Source: Serratia marcescens subsp. marcescens ATCC 13880 (lineage in GTDB: Bacteria; Pseudomonadota; Gammaproteobacteria; Enterobacterales; Enterobacteriaceae). From it: a DNA stretch of 64,000 nucleotides. Position numbers and translations under genes: made by a program. The DNA is taken from the NCBI RefSeq assembly GCF_017299535.1, contig NZ_CP071238.1, positions 4,650,001-4,714,000 on the forward strand, in the 5' to 3' direction. The notes under the pieces are model-generated. The model did not search any database. It was not told the origin of the DNA and saw only the letters and a program-made list of their open reading frames with translations. Positions 30,920-45,582 of the stretch are shown piece by piece (the first letter of the stretch is position 1; every line of letters begins with the position of its first letter).

Positions 30920-32674
30920 TTACATCGCAGCGGTGGCAGCCGGCAGCGCCGCCCCGCTGCGCTGGCTGAACCGCTGCTTCTTGCGATAAGCGAATACGTC
31001 TTCCACATGCCCTTCGCGGATGCGCTGCTGCAACCCGCGCCAATACTCCGCGGTAAACAGATCGCTGTGCAGCTCTTCAAACATCTGCCGAATGCGCCGA
31101 TCGCCGCACAGAAAGTGGCGGAACTCTTCCGGGAACACGTCGTTGGGCGCGATGCTGTACCACGGCTCGCTGGCCAGTTCATCTTCCGGATAACGCGGCG
31201 GCGGGATATCGCGGAAGTTGACCTCGGTCATGTAGCAAATCTCGTCGTAGTCGTAGAACACTACCCGCCCGTGGCGCGTCACGCCAAAGTTCTTGAACAG
31301 CATGTCGCCGGGGAAGATATTGGCGGCGGCCAGCTGTTTGATGGCATTGCCGTACTCTTCAATCGCATCGCGCATCTGCTGGTCGTTGGCCTGCTCCAGA
31401 TACAGATTCAGCGGGGTCATGCGCCGTTCCATATACAGGTGCTTAATCACGATGCGATCGCCAAGATCTTCCAGTTTGTCCGGCACTTCGCGTCGCAGCT
31501 CCGCCAGCAGTTCCGGGCTGAGGCGCGCCTTGTCGACGACGAAATTCTCGTACTCCTGGGTATCCGCCATGCGCCCGACGCGATCGTGCTCTTTCACCAG
31601 CTGATAGCAAGCCATCACCTGCGCCTGCGTCACCTCTTTTTGCGGGGCGAATTCGTCTTTGATCACTTTAAACACCCGATCGAAGGACGGCAGGGTAAAC
31701 ACCAGCATCACCATGCCCTTCACCCCCGGCGCGATGATGAACTGCTCCTGCGAGTGCGCCATAAAAGTCAGGTATTCGCGGTAGCATTCGGTTTTGCCGT
31801 GCTTCTGGCAGCCGATCGCCATGTACAGCTCGGCGGTGGTCTTGCCCGGCAGGATCTCGCGCAGCCACTCCACCATCGCCGCCGGCAGCGGTGCGTAGAC
31901 CATGAAATAAGAGCGGGCGAAACCGAAGACGATGCTGGCCTCGGCCTTGCCGGTCAGGCAGGCGTCGATAAACAGCGCGCCCGATTCGCTGTGGTGGATC
32001 GGCAACAGGAACGGGTAAACGCCGTCGGCCAGGCGCAACTTGCCGACCAGCCAGGCGGCCTTGTTGCGATAGAACAGCTCGTTGGCGATCTGGAAGGTCG
32101 CCCCCGTCAGTTGCTGTGGGCTGAAGGCGCGCTGCAGCGCCTGAGTGATGTAGCGAATATCGCGCGTCAGATCCTCCCACGGCAGCCGCAGCGGCAGATC
32201 GCTCAGCACGCTGCGCAGCATCGCCGGCAGATCGCCATTGGCGGTAAAATCGCGCGCCAGCGGACGCGGAATGTCGCGAAAGCGCCGTTCCGGCTGCGAA
32301 CTGAAGACGAACAGCTTGTCCGGCGTCAGATCGCGATGCTTGAACAACCGGCAATAAACCGAGTTGAAGAAGCTTTCGGCGATCTCAAAACGCGGGTAGT
32401 CCGGCAACAGGTCGATATAGACCGCTTTGACCCGGCTGGGGAAGTCGGCGTCGAAATATTTCTGCCCGGTGATGCATTTGAGCTGCTCCACCACCAGGCC
32501 GACGTGATGGTCGTACAGATGGATGCGCTTTTTCATCGCCTGCTGCACCGCCGGCCAATCCGCCTGCTCAAAGCGCTGCTGCGCGCCGGCGGTCACTTCC
32601 AGAAAGCGGCCGTACTGCGCATCGAAGCCCTGCAGGATCGTCTGAGCGATCAACAACTCCAGTTTTGCCGCCAT
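30920..32674 (-). CDS. aceK: Isocitrate dehydrogenase kinase/phosphatase
   Basis: It phosphorylates and dephosphorylates isocitrate dehydrogenase, diverting isocitrate into the glyoxylate bypass. The ATG at 32674 (after GGGGGGTAAGG) gives 584 residues, like E. coli (578). Conserved blocks are [83 protein letters not shown] and the active-site region [26 protein letters not shown]. It is the last gene of aceBAK, separated from aceA by a hairpin that should lower its expression. It meets eda tail to tail. Confidence 0.97.
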   Translation of the reverse strand: MAAKLELLIAQTILQGFDAQYGRFLEVTAGAQQRFEQADWPAVQQAMKKRIHLYDHHVGLVVEQLKCITGQKYFDADFPSRVKAVYIDLLPDYPRFEIAESFFNSVYCRLFKHRDLTPDKLFVFSSQPERRFRDIPRPLARDFTANGDLPAMLRSVLSDLPLRLPWEDLTRDIRYITQALQRAFSPQQLTGATFQIANELFYRNKAAWLVGKLRLADGVYPFLLPIHHSESGALFIDACLTGKAEASIVFGFARSYFMVYAPLPAAMVEWLREILPGKTTAELYMAIGCQKHGKTECYREYLTFMAHSQEQFIIAPGVKGMVMLVFTLPSFDRVFKVIKDEFAPQKEVTQAQVMACYQLVKEHDRVGRMADTQEYENFVVDKARLSPELLAELRREVPDKLEDLGDRIVIKHLYMERRMTPLNLYLEQANDQQMRDAIEEYGNAIKQLAAANIFPGDMLFKNFGVTRHGRVVFYDYDEICYMTEVNFRDIPPPRYPEDELASEPWYSIAPNDVFPEEFRHFLCGDRRIRQMFEELHSDLFTAEYWRGLQQRIREGHVEDVFAYRKKQRFSQRSGAALPAATAAM

Positions 32675-32690
32675 CCTTACCCCCCGCCAG

Positions 32691-32715
32691 AAAAAGAAGC
32701 CTGCGCATGCAGGCT
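32691..32715 (-). terminator. Partial terminator (attenuator) between aceA and aceK
   Basis: Read on the minus strand, AGCCTGC-ATGC-GCAGGCT (32715-32698) forms a 7-bp stem followed by TTCTTTTT. This is an intrinsic-terminator shape in the 70-base aceA-aceK gap. E. coli also has stem-loops here, linked to much lower AceK than AceA levels. Confidence 0.75.
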
Positions 32716-32744
32716 CCGGGTGAAACGTCTTCAAGCTTGCCGCA

Positions 32745-34052
32745 TCAGAACTGCTGTTCTTCCGTCGAACCGGTCAGCGCGGTGACCGAAGAGGCGCCGC
32801 CCTGAATGATGGTGGTGACCTTGTCGAAGTAGCCGGTGCCCACCTCTTGCTGGTGCGACGCGAAGGTGTAACCGCGCTCTACCGCGGCGAACTCCGCCTG
32901 CTGCACCTTCTCGACGTAGTGTTTCATCCCTTCACCCTGCGCATAGGCGTGCGCCAGGTCGAACATGTTGAACCACATGCTGTGGATGCCCGCCAGCGTG
33001 ATGAACTGATACTTGTAGCCCATGTCCGACAGCGCCTGCTGGAAGCGGGCGATGGTCTGGTCGTCGAGGTTCTTCTTCCAGTTGAACGACGGCGAGCAGT
33101 TGTAGGCCAGCAGCTTGCCTGGGTATTTGGCGTGGATGGCGTCTGCGAAGCGCTGGGCGGCATCCAGATCCGGCGTTGAGGTTTCGCACCACACCATATC
33201 GGCGTAAGGGGCATAAGCCAGACCGCGGCTGATCGCCTGTTCGACGCCGGCATGGGTACGGAAGAAGCCTTCCGCCGTACGCTCGCCGGTGACGAAGGCG
33301 CTGTCATACGGATCGCAGTCAGAGGTCAGCAGGTCGGCCGCATCGGCGTCGGTACGGGCGATCACCAGCGTCGGCACGCCGAGCACGTCGGCCGCCAGGC
33401 GCGCGGCGACCAGTTTCTGGATCGCTTCTTGCGTCGGCACCAGCACTTTGCCGCCCATATGGCCGCATTTCTTCACCGCCGCCAGCTGATCTTCGAAGTG
33501 CACCCCGGCGGCCCCGGCGGTAATCATCGCTTTCATCAGCTCAAAGGCGTTCAACACGCCGCCGAAGCCGGCTTCCGCATCGGCGACGATCGGCAGGAAA
33601 TAATCGGTGTACCCTTTGCTGCCCGGCTCAATCTGGTTCGCCCATTGGATCTGATCGGCGCGGCGGAAGGTGTTGTTGATGCGCTCGACCACCTTCGGCA
33701 CCGAGTCCACCGGATACAGCGATTGGTCAGGGTACATGGCCGCCGCGCTGTTGGCGTCGGCCGCCACCTGCCAACCGGACAAGTAGATGGCCTCGACGCC
33801 GGCTTTGGCCTGCTGCAGCGCCTGGCCGCCGGTGAGCGCGCCCAGGCAGTTCACGTAGCCTTTGCGCGCCTTGCCGTTCAGCAACGCCCACAGTTTGGCG
33901 GCGCCGTTTTGTGCCAGGGTGCATTCCGGGTTGACCGAACCGCGCAGGTTGATCACGTCTTCAGCGCTGTAAGGGCGGGTAATGCCTTCCCAACGGGCCG
34001 ATTTCCATTCCTGTTCCAGCTGCTGGATCTGTTGAGAGCGAGAGGTAGACAT
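32745..34052 (-). CDS. aceA: Isocitrate lyase
   Basis: It splits isocitrate into succinate and glyoxylate. The protein has 435 residues (E. coli 434), starting [17 protein letters not shown] after AAAGGATAAAAATT; a longer frame from 34073 would add seven residues without support. The catalytic signature [10 protein letters not shown] is present, with TPYSAEDV-type N-terminal contacts ([18 protein letters not shown]), [22 protein letters not shown] and [12 protein letters not shown]. The gene lies 41 bases downstream of aceB in the IclR-regulated operon. Confidence 0.98.
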   Translation of the reverse strand: MSTSRSQQIQQLEQEWKSARWEGITRPYSAEDVINLRGSVNPECTLAQNGAAKLWALLNGKARKGYVNCLGALTGGQALQQAKAGVEAIYLSGWQVAADANSAAAMYPDQSLYPVDSVPKVVERINNTFRRADQIQWANQIEPGSKGYTDYFLPIVADAEAGFGGVLNAFELMKAMITAGAAGVHFEDQLAAVKKCGHMGGKVLVPTQEAIQKLVAARLAADVLGVPTLVIARTDADAADLLTSDCDPYDSAFVTGERTAEGFFRTHAGVEQAISRGLAYAPYADMVWCETSTPDLDAAQRFADAIHAKYPGKLLAYNCSPSFNWKKNLDDQTIARFQQALSDMGYKYQFITLAGIHSMWFNMFDLAHAYAQGEGMKHYVEKVQQAEFAAVERGYTFASHQQEVGTGYFDKVTTIIQGGASSVTALTGSTEEQQF

Positions 34053-34093
34053 AATTTTTATCCTTTCAGTCATGTAGGGTTGATTGGGAAAGT

Positions 34094-35692
34094 TCAGGCC
34101 AGCAGCGCATAGCCGGGCAACGTCAGGAAATCGATTAATTCATCTTGCGTGGTGATGCGCTCCATCAGGCGCGCCGCCTCTTCGAACCGGCCGGCGTTAA
34201 AGCGCGCTTCCCCTACTTCTTCACGCACCACCAACATCTCTTCTTGCAACATCTGGCGGAACAGCGCCTTGGTGACCGGGCGCCCGTCGTTCAGGCTCTT
34301 CTCGTGGTGGATCCACTGCCAGATAGAGGTACGGGAGATCTCCGCCGTCGCGGCATCTTCCATCAACCCATAGATAGGCACGCAGCCGTTGCCGGAGATC
34401 CAGGCTTCGATGTACTGCACCGCCACGCGGATATTGGCGCGCATCCCCGCTTCGGTGCGTTCGCCGTCGCATGGCTCCAGCAGCTGCGCGGCGCTGATTG
34501 GCGCATCCTGCTCACGCATCACGTCCAGTTGGTTCTGGCGATCGCCCAATGCGTTGCCGAACACCTCCATCACCGTGTCCGCCAGCCCCGGGTGCGCCAC
34601 CCAGGTGCCGTCGTGGCCATTGTTGGCCTCCAACTCTTTGTCCGCCCGCACCTTGTTCAGCACCCAGGCGTTTTTCTCAGCGTCTTTGCTCGGGATAAAC
34701 GCCGCCATGCCGCCCATGGCGAAGGCGCCGCGCTTATGACAGGTTTTGATCAACAGGCGTGAATAGGCGCTGAGGAAAGGTTTCTCCATGGTCACCGACT
34801 GACGATCCGGCAGCACGCGATCGCCGTGATTCTTCAGCGTTTTGATGTAGCTGAAGATGTAATCCCAGCGGCCGCAGTTCAGGCCAACGATGTGATCGCG
34901 TAGGTGATAGAGGATCTCGTCCATCTGGAACACCGCCGGCAGGGTTTCGATCAACACCGTCGCCTTGATGGTGCCGCGCGGCAGATCGAATCGATCCTCG
35001 GTAAAGCTGAAGACATCGCTCCACCAGGCCGCTTCTTCCCAGGACTGGGTTTTCGGCAGGTAGAAATACGGGCCGCTGCCCTTAGCCAACAGCTGGCGAT
35101 AGTTGTGATAAAAATACAGCGCGAAATCGAACAGGCCGCCGGGAATGGCTTCATCACGCCACAGCACGTGTTTTTCCGGCAAATGCAGGCCGCGCACGCG
35201 AGCGATCAACACCGCCGGATTCGGTTTCAGCTGGTAGATTTTGCCGGCTTCATTGGTGTAGGAGATGGTGCCGTTAACCGCATCGTGCAGGTTGATTTGA
35301 CCGTCGATGACTTTATCCCAGCTTGGCGCCAGGGAGTCTTCGAAGTCCGCCATAAACACTTTTACGTTGGCGTTAAGCGCATTGATCACCATCTTGCGTT
35401 CTACCGGCCCGGTGATCTCGACCCGGCGATCGCGCAGATCTTGCGGAATGCCGCGGATCTGCCAGTCGCCTTCACGAATGGAATTGGTTTCCGAAATAAA
35501 TCCAGGCAGCTCGCCGCGATCGATATTTTGCTGCCAGCGGGCACGCGCCGCCAACAGCTCATTGCGCCGCGGCGTGAATTTCCCCACCAGTTCCGCCAGG
35601 AATTCAACCGCTTCATCCGTTAATACCTGGCGCTCCGCAGCGGCGAAACCCTGGGTAAACCTTAACTCCGTGCCTGCTATCTGTTGCGTCAT
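34094..35692 (-). CDS. aceB: Malate synthase A
   Basis: It condenses glyoxylate with acetyl-CoA to malate. The ATG at 35692, with AAGGAG about 8 bases upstream, gives 532 residues (E. coli 533). Conserved blocks include [82 protein letters not shown] and [24 protein letters not shown]. It is the first gene of aceBAK, with a recognisable IclR-controlled promoter upstream. Confidence 0.98.
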   Translation of the reverse strand: MTQQIAGTELRFTQGFAAAERQVLTDEAVEFLAELVGKFTPRRNELLAARARWQQNIDRGELPGFISETNSIREGDWQIRGIPQDLRDRRVEITGPVERKMVINALNANVKVFMADFEDSLAPSWDKVIDGQINLHDAVNGTISYTNEAGKIYQLKPNPAVLIARVRGLHLPEKHVLWRDEAIPGGLFDFALYFYHNYRQLLAKGSGPYFYLPKTQSWEEAAWWSDVFSFTEDRFDLPRGTIKATVLIETLPAVFQMDEILYHLRDHIVGLNCGRWDYIFSYIKTLKNHGDRVLPDRQSVTMEKPFLSAYSRLLIKTCHKRGAFAMGGMAAFIPSKDAEKNAWVLNKVRADKELEANNGHDGTWVAHPGLADTVMEVFGNALGDRQNQLDVMREQDAPISAAQLLEPCDGERTEAGMRANIRVAVQYIEAWISGNGCVPIYGLMEDAATAEISRTSIWQWIHHEKSLNDGRPVTKALFRQMLQEEMLVVREEVGEARFNAGRFEEAARLMERITTQDELIDFLTLPGYALLA

Positions 35693-35810
35693 GACCTTGC
35701 TCCTTCCCATCATTGCGCCCGAGCGACCGGCGCATTTTCATCAGAAATCACTGTGGATCAGGGCGGATGAAACGATCCCAAACTGGTCAGATCTCATCCC
35801 GATAGCTCTA

Positions 35811-35850
35811 AGAATACTCAACAAAAAATAAAAATCAAAAACCATTTCCA
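35811..35850 (-). promoter_or_regulatory. aceBAK promoter with overlapping IclR operator
   Basis: On the minus strand TTGATT (35838-35833) and TATTCT (35816-35811), 16 bases apart, form the promoter. TGGAAATGGTTTTTG (35850-35836) overlaps the -35 and matches the IclR consensus at 11 of 14 positions; the surrounding bases align with the E. coli aceB promoter. The rest of the 374-base gap 35693-36066 is A+T rich between about 35810 and 35930. It holds no gene that I can support; near metA it contains a GGCGGC/GCCGCC stem (36031-36051). Confidence 0.8.
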
Positions 35851-36066
35851 TTTTATTATTAAATATTTTATTAACACTTTATTATCAATTGGTTAGAACA
35901 AATAACATAACCAACGGGTAAGGAAATCGGTTCCAATAGAATCGCAAAGACAGGCTAACACGCTGTTGGCCAATGGTTTTTTAGGAAAAGTGGCGGGTAA
36001 AAAGAGGATCGTACAGAGGATCAACAGCGCGGCGGCCTCGATTCAGCCGCCGGCAGGCAGAAAAGA

Positions 36067-36996
36067 TCAGTCGAGAGTCGGATTCATATGGCGCAGATCG
36101 TAAGGCGTGATCTGGTAGACGTAATAGTTGAGCCAATTGGAGAACAGCAGGTGGCCATGGCTGCGCCAGGTGGCTTTCGGTGTCAGTGCGGGGTTGTCAT
36201 CGGGGAAGTAGTTGAGCGGTACGGCAGGATCGAGGCCAGCTTCGTTGTCGCGACAATACTCCCCGGCCAGGGTCAGGGCATCATACTCAGGATGGCCGGT
36301 GACAAATGCCAGGCGCTTATCCCTGCTGGCGAACAGGTAGGCGCCAGCCTGCTCGGATTCGGCCAGAATATCCAGGTCGGTATATTGGCGAATCACCTCG
36401 GTCGGGAAATCGGCATAGCGTGAATGCGGCGCCAGGAAGCTTTCGTCGAAGCCGCGCGTCAGCAACGCATGCTGCTGCAGCGTTTGGTGCGGATAAACGC
36501 CGGAGAGCTTCACTTCGCGCGTCATCTTGGGAATGCCGTACAGGATATTCAACGCCGCTTGTACCGCCCAGCACACGAACAGCGTAGAGGTGACATGGTT
36601 TTTGGCCCAGTCAATGACCCGTTCGATCTGCGGCCAGTAGGCAACATCGCAGAAATCAACCAGCCCCAGCGGCGCGCCGGTGACAATCAGGCCATCGAAG
36701 TTCTCATTCTGGATATCCTCGAAGTCGCAGTAGAAGTTGTTCAGATGCTCGGCCGGCGTGTTCTTCGATTCGCGGCTGTCGATGCGCAGCAGCTGGATAT
36801 CAATCTGCAGCGGCGAGTTGGACAACAGACGCAGAAACTGGTTTTCCGTTTCGATCTTCTTTGGCATCAGGTTGAGGATCAGCACTTTCAGTGGCCTGAT
36901 TTCCTGTGTTTTTGCCCGCGAGGATGTCATCACGAAGACATTCTCACCGCGCAAGAAATTGACCGCAGGTAACTCATCAGGAACACGAATCGGCAT
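36067..36996 (-). CDS. metA: Homoserine O-succinyltransferase
   Basis: First committed step of methionine synthesis, succinylating homoserine. The protein has 309 residues, the same as E. coli. Catalytic residues of the class I amidotransferase-like fold are at the expected places: C142 ([11 protein letters not shown]), H235 and E237 (TGHPEYDA). The ATG at 36996 is the conserved [15 protein letters not shown] start. Three MetJ boxes lie upstream. A G/C stem after the stop lacks a T-run. Confidence 0.98.
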   Translation of the reverse strand: MPIRVPDELPAVNFLRGENVFVMTSSRAKTQEIRPLKVLILNLMPKKIETENQFLRLLSNSPLQIDIQLLRIDSRESKNTPAEHLNNFYCDFEDIQNENFDGLIVTGAPLGLVDFCDVAYWPQIERVIDWAKNHVTSTLFVCWAVQAALNILYGIPKMTREVKLSGVYPHQTLQQHALLTRGFDESFLAPHSRYADFPTEVIRQYTDLDILAESEQAGAYLFASRDKRLAFVTGHPEYDALTLAGEYCRDNEAGLDPAVPLNYFPDDNPALTPKATWRSHGHLLFSNWLNYYVYQITPYDLRHMNPTLD

Positions 36997-37020
36997 TGCT
37001 TAACCCTCACATATCCATTT

Positions 37021-37044
37021 ATACGTTTAGACTTCTAGATGCCC
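37021..37044. promoter_or_regulatory. Three tandem MetJ boxes upstream of metA
   Basis: Contiguous 8-mers ATACGTTT, AGACTTCT and AGATGCCC match the met box AGACGTCT at 6, 7 and 5 of 8 positions in exact 8-base register. They start 25 bases upstream of the metA ATG. MetJ with S-adenosylmethionine would bind here and repress metA. Confidence 0.8.
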
Positions 37045-37155
37045 GAAGATAGCGTTTTTTTCCGTCGCTGTCGAGCATTCAGCGGAAAGGTGAAAATGTT
37101 TCATTGCACGAGGATCGCCAGGATATCGGCGCGGGAGATGAGAAGCCCTAAAAGC

Positions 37156-37180
37156 AAAAAGGCCATCCTTTCGGATGGCC
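37156..37180 (-). terminator. Terminator of the rRNA operon
   Basis: On the minus strand GGCCATCC-GAAA-GGATGGCC (37180-37161) forms an 8-bp stem with a GAAA tetraloop followed by TTTTT. It lies 15 bases past the distal 5S gene. Confidence 0.93.
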
Positions 37181-37194
37181 TCTTGGCTTATTTG

Positions 37195-37314
37195 ATGCTT
37201 GGCAGTGTCCTACTCTCGCATGGGGAGACCCCACACTACCATCGGCGCTACGGCGTTTCACTTCTGAGTTCGGCATGGGGTCAGGTGGGACCACCGCGCT
37301 ATTGCCGCCAAGCA
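37195..37314 (-). rRNA. 5S ribosomal RNA (distal copy)
   Basis: A 120-base 5S sequence with the conserved core CCCACCTGACCCCATGCCGA. Ends are TGCTTGGCGG and CTGCCAAGCAT, which pair as helix I. It differs from the proximal copy only at one terminal base pair (U-A in place of C-G). Confidence 0.96.
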
Positions 37315-37357
37315 AATTCTTTTTTCTGCCGAACTTCTAAACCCACTTTAAATAAAG

Positions 37358-37433
37358 TGGTGCTGATACCCAGAGTCGAACTGGGGACCTCACCCTTACC
37401 AAGGGTGCGCTCTACCAACTGAGCCATATCAGC
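37358..37433 (-). tRNA. tRNA-Thr (anticodon GGT)
   Basis: A 76-base cloverleaf starting GCTGATATGGCTCAGTTGG and ending ATCAGCACCA with encoded CCA. The anticodon stem-loop CCCTTGGTAAGGG exposes GGT. The T-arm is CCCAG-TTCGACT-CTGGG. It lies between two 5S genes like thrV in E. coli rrnD. Confidence 0.97.
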
Positions 37434-37445
37434 ACGCTTAATTTG

Positions 37446-37565
37446 ATGCCTGGCAGTGTCCTACTCTCGCATGGGGAGACCCCACACTACCATCGGCGCT
37501 ACGGCGTTTCACTTCTGAGTTCGGCATGGGGTCAGGTGGGACCACCGCGCTATTGCCGCCAGGCA
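37446..37565 (-). rRNA. 5S ribosomal RNA (proximal copy)
   Basis: A 120-base 5S sequence located 97 bases after 23S. Ends TGCCTGGCGG and CTGCCAGGCAT pair as helix I, with the same terminal C-G pair as E. coli. Confidence 0.97.
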
Positions 37566-37662
37566 AATTCTGTTTCATTCCAACCGCTTCACTTCCATGA
37601 AGCCATCAGAACCAATCTCGGAACTTCGCTGAAAATCTCTCTAAAAACACCTTCGGTGTTGT

Positions 37663-40569
<2,907 letters not shown>

Positions 40570-40808
40570 TCACAACCCGAAGATGTTTCCATCGTTCGCG
40601 CTGCAAACATTTGAGAGACTCTATGACAGGTTACTCTTTATCCCAATACGTCTACGGAGGGATAAATTTCAGCCGTCATGTTTCAATTTTCAGCTTGTTC
40701 CAGATTGTTAAAGAGCAATATCTTAAACATGACTCGGAAGTCATCTTTAAGATATGGTGTATCGTCAGATACTTGAGACCGCCGCTTTCACCGGGTGGGT
40801 CGGAAGCT
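40570..40808 (-). other. 16S-23S spacer, tRNA-Glu to 23S part, with boxA-like element
   Basis: This 239-base spacer contains a boxA-like TTGCTCTTTAACA (minus strand, near 40705-40720). It also holds complementary sequences to the far side of 23S expected for the pre-23S RNase III stem. Confidence 0.7.
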
Positions 40809-40884
40809 TGGCGTCCCCTAGGGGATTCGAACCCCTGTTACCGCCGTGAAAGGGCGGTGTCCTAGGCCTCTAGACGAAGGGGAC
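40809..40884 (-). tRNA. tRNA-Glu (anticodon TTC)
   Basis: A 76-base tRNA starting GTCCCCTTCGTCTAGAGGCC and ending GGGGACGCCA. The anticodon loop CCCTTTCACGG exposes TTC. It is the only spacer tRNA, making this a Glu-type rRNA operon. Confidence 0.97.
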
Positions 40885-40972
40885 ACGACACCGTACTTTT
40901 ATGACGCTTTTGCTCGTTACTTTTTCATCAGACAATCTGTGTGAGCACGCCACTCGAACTAATATCTTTAGG

Positions 40973-42514
<1,542 letters not shown>

Positions 42515-42644
42515 AAAGCTTGATTTGCTTCCACTCGAGAAGCGATGCTCAAAGATTTACTGCATGAATTTTACTTCAGTTAGTCACTCTTCAAGACTTG
42601 ATATTTTTTTGCATCCGAAGATGCTGGATATCGTCTTGTGGAGT

Positions 42645-42680
42645 GCCCACACAGATTGTCTGATAAATTGTTAAAGAGCA
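42645..42680 (-). promoter_or_regulatory. rRNA leader antitermination region (boxA)
   Basis: On the minus strand TGCTCTTTAACAATTTATCA followed by GACAATCTGTGTGGGC matches the E. coli rRNA leader boxA-boxC block, which recruits Nus factors. Confidence 0.88.
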
Positions 42681-42719
42681 GTGAGTTAGGCGCTTTCGCT
42701 TGCTAACTCGAGGTGGCGT

Positions 42720-42747
42720 ATATTACGCTTTCCTCTTTCAGAGTCAA
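42720..42747 (-). promoter_or_regulatory. rRNA promoter P2
   Basis: Minus strand: -35 TTGACT (42747-42742), 16-base spacer, -10 TAATAT (42725-42720), followed by ACGCCACCTCG as in E. coli rrn P2 promoters. Confidence 0.88.
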
Positions 42748-42826
42748 CCCTAATTTTCAGGATTTTTTCTCTTTCTTCCCGGCCGCTGTGTGAAGTGAAT
42801 CACTTGCGCCGTGTCGATGGAGGCGC

Positions 42827-42854
42827 ATTATAGGGATCCGAGTTTTTTGCACAA
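42827..42854 (-). promoter_or_regulatory. rRNA promoter P1
   Basis: Minus strand: -35 TTGTGC (42854-42849), 16-base spacer, -10 TATAAT (42832-42827), then the G/C-rich discriminator GCGCCTCC typical of stringent control. Sequence is almost that of E. coli rrnD P1. The 507-base stretch 42515-43021 otherwise holds leader RNA and the start of the yrdA upstream region. Confidence 0.92.
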
Positions 42855-43021
42855 CCCCTTTTTTGATCTTTTCTTTCCGTTTGCACACTTTTCAGCCCTT
42901 CCGGGTGGATCTTGTGCGATCAGGGCCATTTTCCGCAGGATCCGGCGCGGCGACTGGTTGTAATTCCATCGCCAGGGTCTAGTATTGCCGGTAAATATGA
43001 TCCCGACGTGAGGCAAGCACC

Positions 43022-43564
43022 ATGTCTGATGCAGTACGTTCTTATCTTCAATACACACCCAAACTCGGTCAACGCGTCTTGATCGATCCTTCCAGCGTGG
43101 TGATCGGTGATGTCGATCTGGCGGATGACGTCAGCATCTGGCCGTTGGTCGCCATTCGCGGTGACGTCAATGCGGTAAAGATCGGCGCGCGCAGCAATAT
43201 TCAGGACGGCAGCGTGCTGCATGTGACTCATCGCTCCGAACATAATCCCGACGGTTATCCCCTGCTTATTGGAGAAGACGTGACCGTTGGCCATAAAGCG
43301 ATGCTGCACGGCTGCGCCATCGGCAACCGGGTGCTGGTCGGTATGGGATCGATCCTGTTGGACGGCGTAGTCGTAGAAGACGATGTGATGATTGGCGCCG
43401 GCAGTTTGGTAGCGCCGGGCAAACGCTTGGCCAGCGGCTATCTTTATATGGGTAGCCCAGCACGCCAGGTTCGGCCTTTGACCGCCGCCGAGTTGGAGGG
43501 ATTGCTTTATTCTTCTAACAACTATGTACGCTGGAAAGATGAATACCTGTCGGAAGACATCTGA
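43022..43564 (+). CDS. yrdA: Gamma-carbonic-anhydrase-fold protein YrdA
   Basis: A 180-residue left-handed beta-helix protein of the gamma-carbonic anhydrase family. Hexapeptide repeats (VVIGDVDLADDVSIWPLVAIRGD; IGARSNIQDGSVLHVTH; LIGEDVTVGHKAMLHGC) supply the metal-binding histidines at the subunit interface. The cellular role is not established. It is divergent from the rRNA operon and converges with aroE, with an 8-bp stem (43571-43596) in between. Confidence 0.94.
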   Translation: MSDAVRSYLQYTPKLGQRVLIDPSSVVIGDVDLADDVSIWPLVAIRGDVNAVKIGARSNIQDGSVLHVTHRSEHNPDGYPLLIGEDVTVGHKAMLHGCAIGNRVLVGMGSILLDGVVVEDDVMIGAGSLVAPGKRLASGYLYMGSPARQVRPLTAAELEGLLYSSNNYVRWKDEYLSEDI

Positions 43565-43570
43565 CGGGCT

Positions 43571-43596
43571 CCCCGTTCCCTATTAAGAGAACGGGG
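43571..43596. terminator. Stem-loop between yrdA and aroE
   Basis: CCCCGTTC and GAACGGGG form an 8-bp stem with a 10-base loop in the gap between the converging genes. There is no long T-run. Confidence 0.55.
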
Positions 43597-43604
43597 TAGG
43601 GGAT

Positions 43605-44423
43605 TTATGCCGCCAGTTCGCTGCGCAGCTGGCGTAATACCGGTTCGATCTCTGGCATCACTCCGTGCCAAAGCAGGAAAGCATGCGCCGCCTGCCCCAC
43701 CAACATGCCCAGCCCATCGGCATATTCCGTTGCCCCTTGCTGCTGCGCCCAGGCTAGGAACGGCGTGACGCCCTGCTGATAGAACATGTCATAGCAACGG
43801 GTTTGCGCGTTGACTACGCCCGTAGGCAACGCCGGGATCTCTCCACTGATGCCGGACGCCGTCGCATTGATCACCAGATCAAAAGCTTGTTGACCCAATT
43901 GATCCATCGGCACCGCCGAGATCTCCCCCAGATGCCGGAAAGCGTCGGCCAACTCTTGGGCCCGGCTGAAGGTGCGGTTGGTGATCGTGAGCCGGCAGCC
44001 GAAAGACAGCAGCGGCAGGATCACGCCGCGCGCCGCGCCGCCGGCGCCCACCAGCAGAATGCGATCCTGCGGCCGGATCAATTGCTGACGCTGCAGATCG
44101 GTCAGCAAACCGATGCCGTCGGTGTTATCCCCCAATAGCCCACCATTCGGCAACACCTTCAGGGTATTGACCGCCCCGGCCATCGCTGCACGCTCGCTCA
44201 GCTCAGAAGCGGCCGAATAAGCTCGCTCCTTGAAAGGCACCGTGACGTTCGCCCCCTGCCCTCCGGCGCGGATAAATTCCTGCAGGCTGATTTCAAAACC
44301 GTCCAGCGGCGCCAGCACTGTTCCATAAGGATGCTCTATGTCAGTCTGGGCAGCGAACAGCGCATGAATTCGCGGCGACTTACTGTGGCCGATAGGGTTG
44401 CCAAATACCGCAAACTTCTCCAT
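43605..44423 (-). CDS. aroE: Shikimate dehydrogenase
   Basis: It reduces 3-dehydroshikimate to shikimate with NADPH in aromatic amino acid synthesis. The ATG at 44423 gives 272 residues, as in E. coli; the ATG two codons earlier is too close to AGAGGAA. Substrate residues sit in [21 protein letters not shown] (Lys) and [10 protein letters not shown] (Asp). The NADP fold is GAGGAARGV with TNRT contacts. It is the last gene of the dprA-smg-yrdD-tsaC-aroE group. Confidence 0.98.
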   Translation of the reverse strand: MEKFAVFGNPIGHSKSPRIHALFAAQTDIEHPYGTVLAPLDGFEISLQEFIRAGGQGANVTVPFKERAYSAASELSERAAMAGAVNTLKVLPNGGLLGDNTDGIGLLTDLQRQQLIRPQDRILLVGAGGAARGVILPLLSFGCRLTITNRTFSRAQELADAFRHLGEISAVPMDQLGQQAFDLVINATASGISGEIPALPTGVVNAQTRCYDMFYQQGVTPFLAWAQQQGATEYADGLGMLVGQAAHAFLLWHGVMPEIEPVLRQLRSELAA

Positions 44424-44434
44424 GCCCATTTCCT

Positions 44435-45004
44435 CTAGCCCTGACGGATCTGTTCGCCGGTCAGAGCATCTCTGATTTCGGAAGGATTAAGACGACCGCC
44501 TACCTTGCCGGCCAATACCGGGAAAGCCTCGCCAAATTGCCGTGTGACCTCATCCGCGCTGCGGCACGGTTCTAGCCCACTGAGATTGGCGCTGGTCGAC
44601 ACCAGCGGCTTGCCGTACTGCCGGCACAGCAACTGCACCAACGGATGATCGCTGACGCGCACCGCCAGTGAACTGAAACGCCCGGTCAACAAACGCGGCG
44701 TCTCCGGGCGAGCAGGCAACACCCAGGTTACCGGCCCAGGCCAGCTGGCGAACATCGTCGCGCGCTGCTGTTCGCTGAGCGTACTGTCGTCAATATAAGG
44801 CTTAAGCTGCGCATAGTCGGCGGCGATCAGAATCAGCCCCTTTTCCCACGGCCGCTGTTTCAACGCCAGCAGCGCATTGACCGCCTGTTCGCTGTCGGGA
44901 TCGCAACCCAGGCCGAATACCGCTTCGGTGGGATAGGCAATCACCTGCTGTTGATGCAAAGCATCGATGATAGATAAAAGGTTCGGGCTTAATTCTGAAT
45001 TCAT
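44435..45004 (-). CDS. tsaC: L-threonylcarbamoyladenylate synthase TsaC
   Basis: It makes threonylcarbamoyl-AMP for the t6A37 modification of ANN-decoding tRNAs. The ATG at 45004 gives 189 residues (E. coli 190); longer in-frame starts would overlap yrdD. YrdC-fold signatures are [41 protein letters not shown] and [12 protein letters not shown]. It lies 7 bases after yrdD. Confidence 0.97.
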   Translation of the reverse strand: MNSELSPNLLSIIDALHQQQVIAYPTEAVFGLGCDPDSEQAVNALLALKQRPWEKGLILIAADYAQLKPYIDDSTLSEQQRATMFASWPGPVTWVLPARPETPRLLTGRFSSLAVRVSDHPLVQLLCRQYGKPLVSTSANLSGLEPCRSADEVTRQFGEAFPVLAGKVGGRLNPSEIRDALTGEQIRQG

Positions 45005-45011
45005 GATGTGA

Positions 45012-45557
45012 TTATTCTGTAGTCGCAACGGGTTTCCCGCACAGCTTGCTGGCACAGCACAGGACGGGGCCTTTTGCCGTGCGCTTTTCCATCAGCAGCG
45101 GATAATGGCAATAGGCGCATTCACCGGCGACGGGTTTAACGTTGAGAGCGAACTGGCATTCCGGGTAACGATCGCAGGAGTGGAAAACCTTGCCGTAACG
45201 CGACTTGCGCTGCAACAGTTTGCCTTGGCCGCACTGCGGACAGGTAATGGCGGTTTCATCAGGCTTATCGATCACTTCAGTGTGATCGCACTGCGGATAA
45301 TCGCTGCAGCCGATAAACATGCCATAGCGCCCCTGGCGCAGCACCAACGTCGCCTGACACTTCGGGCACGGTTGCCCATCCAACACTTTGACGATATGCC
45401 CATCGGCCTGCGCTTTCAGCGGGCGAATATATTGGCATTCAGGATACTGGGAACAGCCGAGGAAGGGGCCGTGGCGACCGCTACGGATCACCAGCTCGGC
45501 CCCGCATTCCGGACAGGGTTCATTTTGCCTGGCGGCAAAAATCGCGTTTTTTGTCAT
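45012..45557 (-). CDS. yrdD: Topoisomerase-I-type zinc-ribbon protein YrdD
   Basis: A 181-residue protein made of repeated C4 zinc ribbons like the C-terminal part of DNA topoisomerase [84 protein letters not shown], then [12 protein letters not shown]. It has no catalytic topoisomerase domain. The function is unknown; DNA binding is inferred from the ribbons. The gene is conserved at this place in enterobacteria. Confidence 0.93.
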   Translation of the reverse strand: MTKNAIFAARQNEPCPECGAELVIRSGRHGPFLGCSQYPECQYIRPLKAQADGHIVKVLDGQPCPKCQATLVLRQGRYGMFIGCSDYPQCDHTEVIDKPDETAITCPQCGQGKLLQRKSRYGKVFHSCDRYPECQFALNVKPVAGECAYCHYPLLMEKRTAKGPVLCCASKLCGKPVATTE

Positions 45558-45582
45558 AACGTCTTCTATGCGCGTTATCGGC

